A DNA stretch of 64,000 bases from contig CAJKFS010000005.1 in NCBI GenBank assembly GCA_905199225.1, forward strand, positions 15,455 through 79,454, in the 5' to 3' direction. The translations under genes and the position numbers were made by a program. The notes under the pieces are model-generated. The model was not told where the DNA came from. It was given only the letters and a program-made list of their open reading frames with translations, and ran no database searches. Source of the DNA: an uncultured Collinsella sp. (GTDB taxonomy: Bacteria; Actinomycetota; Coriobacteriia; Coriobacteriales; Coriobacteriaceae). Of this stretch, positions 60,676 to 64,000 are shown in pieces (the first letter of the stretch is position 1; each line of letters starts with the position of its first letter).

Positions 60676-61104
60676 ATGAGGGTTGTAATCGCTTCCGATG
60701 CCGACGGTATGTCGATGAAGGAGTCCATCAAGGAGATGCTCATCGCCGACGGTCACGAGGTCGTCGACTATTCTGAGACCCCTGCCGCGGACTTTGTCGA
60801 TTCCGCGACCGCCGTTGCCAAGGACCTGCTGGAGCACAAGGATTCCCAGGGCTTCGCATTCGATAAGTACGGCGTCGGCTCCTATATGGCCGCCGTCAAG
60901 ATTAAGGGCATGGTCGTCGCCAACATTTCCGACGAGCGTTCCGCTTACATGACCCGCGAGCACAACGGCTCGCGCATGGTCACCATGGGCCCGGGCGTTG
61001 TGGGCACCGAGGTCGCCAAGAAGATCGCCCGCGAGTTCCTGCGCGCCCAGTACGCCGGCGGCCGTCACCAGATCCGTGTCGACATGCTCAACAAGATGGC
61101 CTAA
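60676..61104 (+). CDS. lacA: Galactose-6-phosphate isomerase subunit LacA
   Basis: 142 aa RpiB/LacA fold, starting MRVVIASDADGMSMKESIK, with ERSAYMTREHNGSRMVTMGPGVVG in the second half. LacA and LacB together convert galactose-6-P to tagatose-6-P. It is followed by lacB 63 bp on, the usual pairing. AAGGAGG lies upstream of ATG 60676. Confidence 0.92.
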   Translation: MRVVIASDADGMSMKESIKEMLIADGHEVVDYSETPAADFVDSATAVAKDLLEHKDSQGFAFDKYGVGSYMAAVKIKGMVVANISDERSAYMTREHNGSRMVTMGPGVVGTEVAKKIAREFLRAQYAGGRHQIRVDMLNKMA

Positions 61105-61167
61105 CGAGAGCCACCGAGAACTCGAACTTCTACCTCAACTTGTGAATTCAGACGAAAGGACGTTCTG

Positions 61168-61692
61168 ATGAAGAAGACCATCGCAATCGGTTGCGACCAT
61201 ATCGTTACGGACGAGAAGATCTATCTGGCCGACCGCCTGGAGCAGGCTGGCTACAAGGTGCTCGACTGCGGCACCTACAGCCACACCCGTACGCACTATC
61301 CCATCTACGGTAAGGCCGTGGGTGAGGCTGTTGCCAGCGGCAAGGCCGACTTTGGCGTGGCCCTGTGCGGCACCGGCATCGGCATCACCAACGCCGTCAA
61401 CAAGGTTCCCGGCGCTCGCTGCGCTCTGGTCCGCGACATGACCTCTGCCCTGTATGCCCGTCGCGAGCTCAACGCCAACATCGTGGGCTTTGGCGGCAAG
61501 ATCACCGGCGAGTTCCTGATGGCCGACATCATGCTTGCCTTCCTGGAGGAGCCCTACGAGAAGACCCCCGAGCACGATGCCCTGATCGCCAAGATCGATG
61601 CCTGCAATAAGGCCGACGCCGAGGCTCAGGCTGACCCGCACTTCTTTGACGAGTTCCTCGAGAAGTGGGACCGCGGCGAATACCACGACTAA
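61168..61692 (+). CDS. lacB: Galactose-6-phosphate isomerase subunit LacB
   Basis: 174 aa. [20 protein letters not shown] at the front and the active-site [26 protein letters not shown] motif (about residues 69-94) with catalytic Cys. LacB carries most active-site residues of the LacAB pair. Standard LacB length is about 171 aa. It ends five bases before the GTTACGCGG repeat. Confidence 0.94.
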   Translation: MKKTIAIGCDHIVTDEKIYLADRLEQAGYKVLDCGTYSHTRTHYPIYGKAVGEAVASGKADFGVALCGTGIGITNAVNKVPGARCALVRDMTSALYARRELNANIVGFGGKITGEFLMADIMLAFLEEPYEKTPEHDALIAKIDACNKADAEAQADPHFFDEFLEKWDRGEYHD

Positions 61693-61696
61693 GGAG

Positions 61697-61740
61697 GTTA
61701 CGCGGTTTTACCAAACCGCGTAACGGGTCGACGCTGCGCG
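61697..61740. repeat. 44-bp direct repeat, left copy
   Basis: Begins GTTACGCGGTTTTACC and contains a perfect 11-bp inverted repeat. The copy at 63946-63989 differs at one base. The two bracket the lacX-lacC pair. Confidence 0.85.
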
Positions 61741-61860
61741 ACGCTCAGGCACCCCATCTCGCCGCTCAAACCGTCGCTCGCGTACATGAAGTACGCGTCG
61801 CTCCTCTTTCGCGGCGACCTGGGGCACCTGAGCGCCGCTCGCTGACGTTTGAGTGACCTG
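61741..61860. repeat. Large imperfect palindrome next to the direct repeat
   Basis: CTCAGGCACCCCAT near 61744 pairs with CTGGGGCACCTGAG near 61818, with inner stems GCGTAC/GTACGC. Together with the 44-bp repeat it could fold as one structure. The remaining 61861-62070 stretch shows no gene. Confidence 0.6.
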
Positions 61861-62070
61861 TGAGATCGCCCCTGTTGTTGCGAAGTGTTCTGGTACGGCG
61901 AGCTGCTCCGATAACACGTTTGCTTGCTTTGCTTGAGTGCTTTGCTCTTGGCTGTACTTGGCGATTTGCAGCTTTTTAATTGACGGCTCGCGTTTCTGTG
62001 AGGGGGCGCGGGCCGGTTTTCTATCAGCCCTATTGACTTGGTGGGCTGTCGTAAGAAAGGGAAGGCTCCT

Positions 62071-62952
62071 ATGGAGTTTGTTCTTGATAACGGTTCTATT
62101 CGTGTGGCACTGAGCACGGCTGGCGGATCGTTCACTTCGATTAAAGCCAACGGTCGCGAGTACCTGTGGCAGGGCGACCCGGCGGTCTGGTCGGGCCAGG
62201 CACCCATTTGTTTCCCGATCTGCGGCGGCCTTCGTGACGGTCACGCAATGACCATGGGCGGCCGCGAGGTTAAGCTCGCCCGTCACGGCTTTGCGCGCAA
62301 ACAGGAGTGGAAGCTCGAGGAGCAGGGCGACAACATGGTTGCGCTGAGCCTAAGCTCTGCCGACCATGCCGAGTTGCTCGAGCAGTACCCGTATCCGTTT
62401 AAGATTGTTGCTCGTTACACGATCGATGCGGCAAAGGTGGCCGTGTCGTACGAGGTGACCAATGAGGGCACCGAGGACATGCCGTTCTTTGTGGGCGGTC
62501 ACCCTGGCTTTAAGTGCCCGCTCGACGAGGGCGAGTCCTATGACGACTACGAGCTCCGTTTTGAGCAGCGCGAGGCCGCCGAGCTCTGTACTGCCGTTCC
62601 CTCGACGGGCCTGATTGATGTTGAGCATCGCAGCAAGAACCCGATGGCTGGCCATGACCTGCCGCTGACCCACGAACTCTTCGACTTCGCGGAGACCATC
62701 TTTGACGTGCTCGAGAGCCGCGTGGTTACGCTGACCAAGAAGACCGAGGACAAGGGCGTGCGCCTGACGTTCCCCGATATGCCGTACCTGATTGTGTGGA
62801 GCAAGCCCGAGGGTGACTTTGTGGCCGTGGAACCGTGGGGCGGCCTGTCTACCTGCTCCGACGAGGACGATATCCTGGAGCACAAGCGTGGCTGCCTGGT
62901 GGCCAAGCCGGGGGAGACCGTTACCCGCGGCTTTGAGATCGAGATCCTTTAA
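62071..62952 (+). CDS. LacX-like aldose 1-epimerase family protein, copy 2
   Basis: 293 aa, the same length as copy 1 at 31549 and highly similar (shared REYLWQGDPAVWSGQAPICF, KLARHGFARKQEWKL, GGHPGFKCPLDEGE). It forms a pair with lacC, here in the lactose rather than the amino-sugar locus. AAAGGGAAGG lies upstream of ATG 62071. The substrate is not known; position after lacAB fits a lacX role. Confidence 0.85.
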   Translation: MEFVLDNGSIRVALSTAGGSFTSIKANGREYLWQGDPAVWSGQAPICFPICGGLRDGHAMTMGGREVKLARHGFARKQEWKLEEQGDNMVALSLSSADHAELLEQYPYPFKIVARYTIDAAKVAVSYEVTNEGTEDMPFFVGGHPGFKCPLDEGESYDDYELRFEQREAAELCTAVPSTGLIDVEHRSKNPMAGHDLPLTHELFDFAETIFDVLESRVVTLTKKTEDKGVRLTFPDMPYLIVWSKPEGDFVAVEPWGGLSTCSDEDDILEHKRGCLVAKPGETVTRGFEIEIL

Positions 62953-63008
62953 CGAGCTATCGTATGTTTGGGGCCGCGCGTGTCGTGCCCCGGAAACAGG
63001 AGTTCAAT

Positions 63009-63944
63009 ATGATTCTGACCGTTACCATGAACCCGTCGATTGATACGCGCTATCAGCTCGATAAGCTGATCATCGACGATGTAAACCGCGTGACGCCCGA
63101 AAAGACCGCTGGCGGCAAGGGCCTCAACGTGAGCCGCGTGCTGCTGCAGCTGGGCGATGACGTGCTCGCGACCGGTCTACTCGGTGGCCACATGGGTGCC
63201 TATATGGCCGAGCTCATGGATGCCGACGGCGTCAAGAACGACTTTGTGCCCATCGCCGGTGAGACGCGCATTTGCTTGAATATTCTGCACGAGGGCAATC
63301 AGACCGAGCTGCTGGAGAGCGGCCCGCAGATCGCCCCGGCCGAGCTCGAGGCCTTTACGGCCAAGTTTGCCGAGCTTGCAGCGAAGGCGGACGTTGTGAC
63401 GCTTTCGGGCTCGCTGCCGCGTGGCGTCGATGCCGGCTACTATGCCGAGCTCGTCAAGATCGCCGAGGAGGCGGGCGCCAAGGTGCTGCTCGATACCTCG
63501 GGTGCATCGCTGGAGGCCGCGCTGGAGTCCGACGCTAAGCCTGAGCTCGTAAAGCCCAACCTGACCGAGATTAACGGCCTGCTGGGTACGTCCTTTACGA
63601 CCGATGATGTCGATGCCCTGCGCGAGGCGCTTGCCGCCGATGACCGTTTTGCCGGTATCCCCTGGGTTGTCGTTTCGATGGGCGCTGCCGGTTCGGTGGG
63701 CTTCCATGAGGGCCGCGCGTTCCGCGCCAAGACGCCCGCGATTGCGGCTGTGAACGCAACGGGTTCCGGTGACTCGACCATCGCCGGCTTTGCGCATGCC
63801 ATTGCGGCTGGTGCCGACGACGTCACGGTGCTCAAGACCGCCAATACCTGCGGCAAGCTCAACGCCATGGATCCCAAGACCGGCCACCTGGTCATGGACC
63901 GCTGGGACGAGATCTACAACAACGTTGAAGTAACGGAGCTGTAG
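63009..63944 (+). CDS. lacC: Tagatose-6-phosphate kinase LacC, copy 2
   Basis: 311 aa PfkB kinase, near-identical in layout to copy 1 at 32490: MILTVTMNPSIDTRYQ, EKTAGGKGLNVSRVL, GTSFTTDDVDAL and GSGDSTIAGFAHA with the catalytic Asp. Downstream of lacAB it should phosphorylate tagatose-6-P to the 1,6-bisphosphate. AGGAG lies five bases before ATG 63009. No aldolase (lacD/gatY) follows before the window ends. Confidence 0.9.
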   Translation: MILTVTMNPSIDTRYQLDKLIIDDVNRVTPEKTAGGKGLNVSRVLLQLGDDVLATGLLGGHMGAYMAELMDADGVKNDFVPIAGETRICLNILHEGNQTELLESGPQIAPAELEAFTAKFAELAAKADVVTLSGSLPRGVDAGYYAELVKIAEEAGAKVLLDTSGASLEAALESDAKPELVKPNLTEINGLLGTSFTTDDVDALREALAADDRFAGIPWVVVSMGAAGSVGFHEGRAFRAKTPAIAAVNATGSGDSTIAGFAHAIAAGADDVTVLKTANTCGKLNAMDPKTGHLVMDRWDEIYNNVEVTEL

Positions 63945-63945
63945 G

Positions 63946-63989
63946 GTTACGCGGTTTTACCAAACCGCGTAACGGCTCGACGCTGCGCG
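63946..63989. repeat. 44-bp direct repeat, right copy
   Basis: Starts two bases after the lacC stop. Identical to 61697-61740 except one G/C change. Its inner inverted repeat could act as a transcription stop. Confidence 0.85.
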
Positions 63990-64000
63990 GGCCGCATTTG

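Noticed and set aside
63946..63989. Simple Rho-independent terminator after lacC
   Set aside because: The stem is perfect, but no T-run follows and the same 44 bp recur before lacX, so it is listed as a repeat; a termination role remains possible.

Overview
The window is GC-rich bacterial DNA (coding regions rich in GCC, GAG and CGC codons) with dense, short-spaced genes. Gene content points to the Coriobacteriia (Actinomycetota), most likely a Collinsella-like gut anaerobe: many sugar PTS genes, a tagatose-6-phosphate pathway, HypA/HypB, TatA/TatC, an NAD-type isocitrate dehydrogenase and long acidic linkers. This is an inference from gene families, not a database match.

Layout. 1-22.4 kb is housekeeping: an aminotransferase, a STAS protein, tatA-tatC, hypA-hypB, a type IA topoisomerase, tmk-holB-PSP1 (RicT-like), comF, a possible DUF559-like nuclease-fold protein, a substrate-binding lipoprotein, long HPF, DegV, a 3-hydroxyisobutyrate-dehydrogenase-like enzyme with a Cys/His-rich tail, a HEAT-like protein, isocitrate dehydrogenase and a SurA-like protein. 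24-34 kb is an N-acetylgalactosamine/galactosamine (aga) locus: a mannose-family PTS (IIA, YajC-like, IIB, IIC, IID), GntR regulator, agaS, nagA/agaA, then a lacX-like epimerase, a tagatose-6-P kinase, a nagA remnant and yhcH. 34-37 kb holds tRNA-Thr(CGT), an orphan IIB whose active-site His is Tyr, galM and a DeoR regulator.

37-58.5 kb is built from sugar-import cassettes. A GntR/DUF7916/IICB unit is followed by three cassettes, each made of a divergent LacI regulator, a lactose-family PTS IICB and a GH1 6-phospho-beta-glycosidase. Four arrays of 60-bp palindromes at an exact 80-bp period (14 palindromes in all) sit at the cassette boundaries. 58.7-64 kb supplies shared functions: one LacF-type IIA, LacA/LacB isomerase, and a second lacX-lacC pair bracketed by 44-bp direct repeats.

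How it works together: galactosides enter as 6-phosphates through the IICB proteins, which probably share the single IIA. GH1 enzymes release galactose-6-P, LacAB makes tagatose-6-P and LacC makes tagatose-1,6-bisphosphate. The aga locus reaches tagatose-6-P through NagA and AgaS. No aldolase is present. Each LacI cassette has its own 18-20 bp operator variant, while a second shared motif, GGTGAACGGT-like direct repeats spaced exactly 21 bp, precedes most PTS units and suggests one unidentified common regulator. The most novel signals are the boundary arrays, the 21-bp repeats, the His-to-Tyr IIB and the metal-binding dehydrogenase tail.
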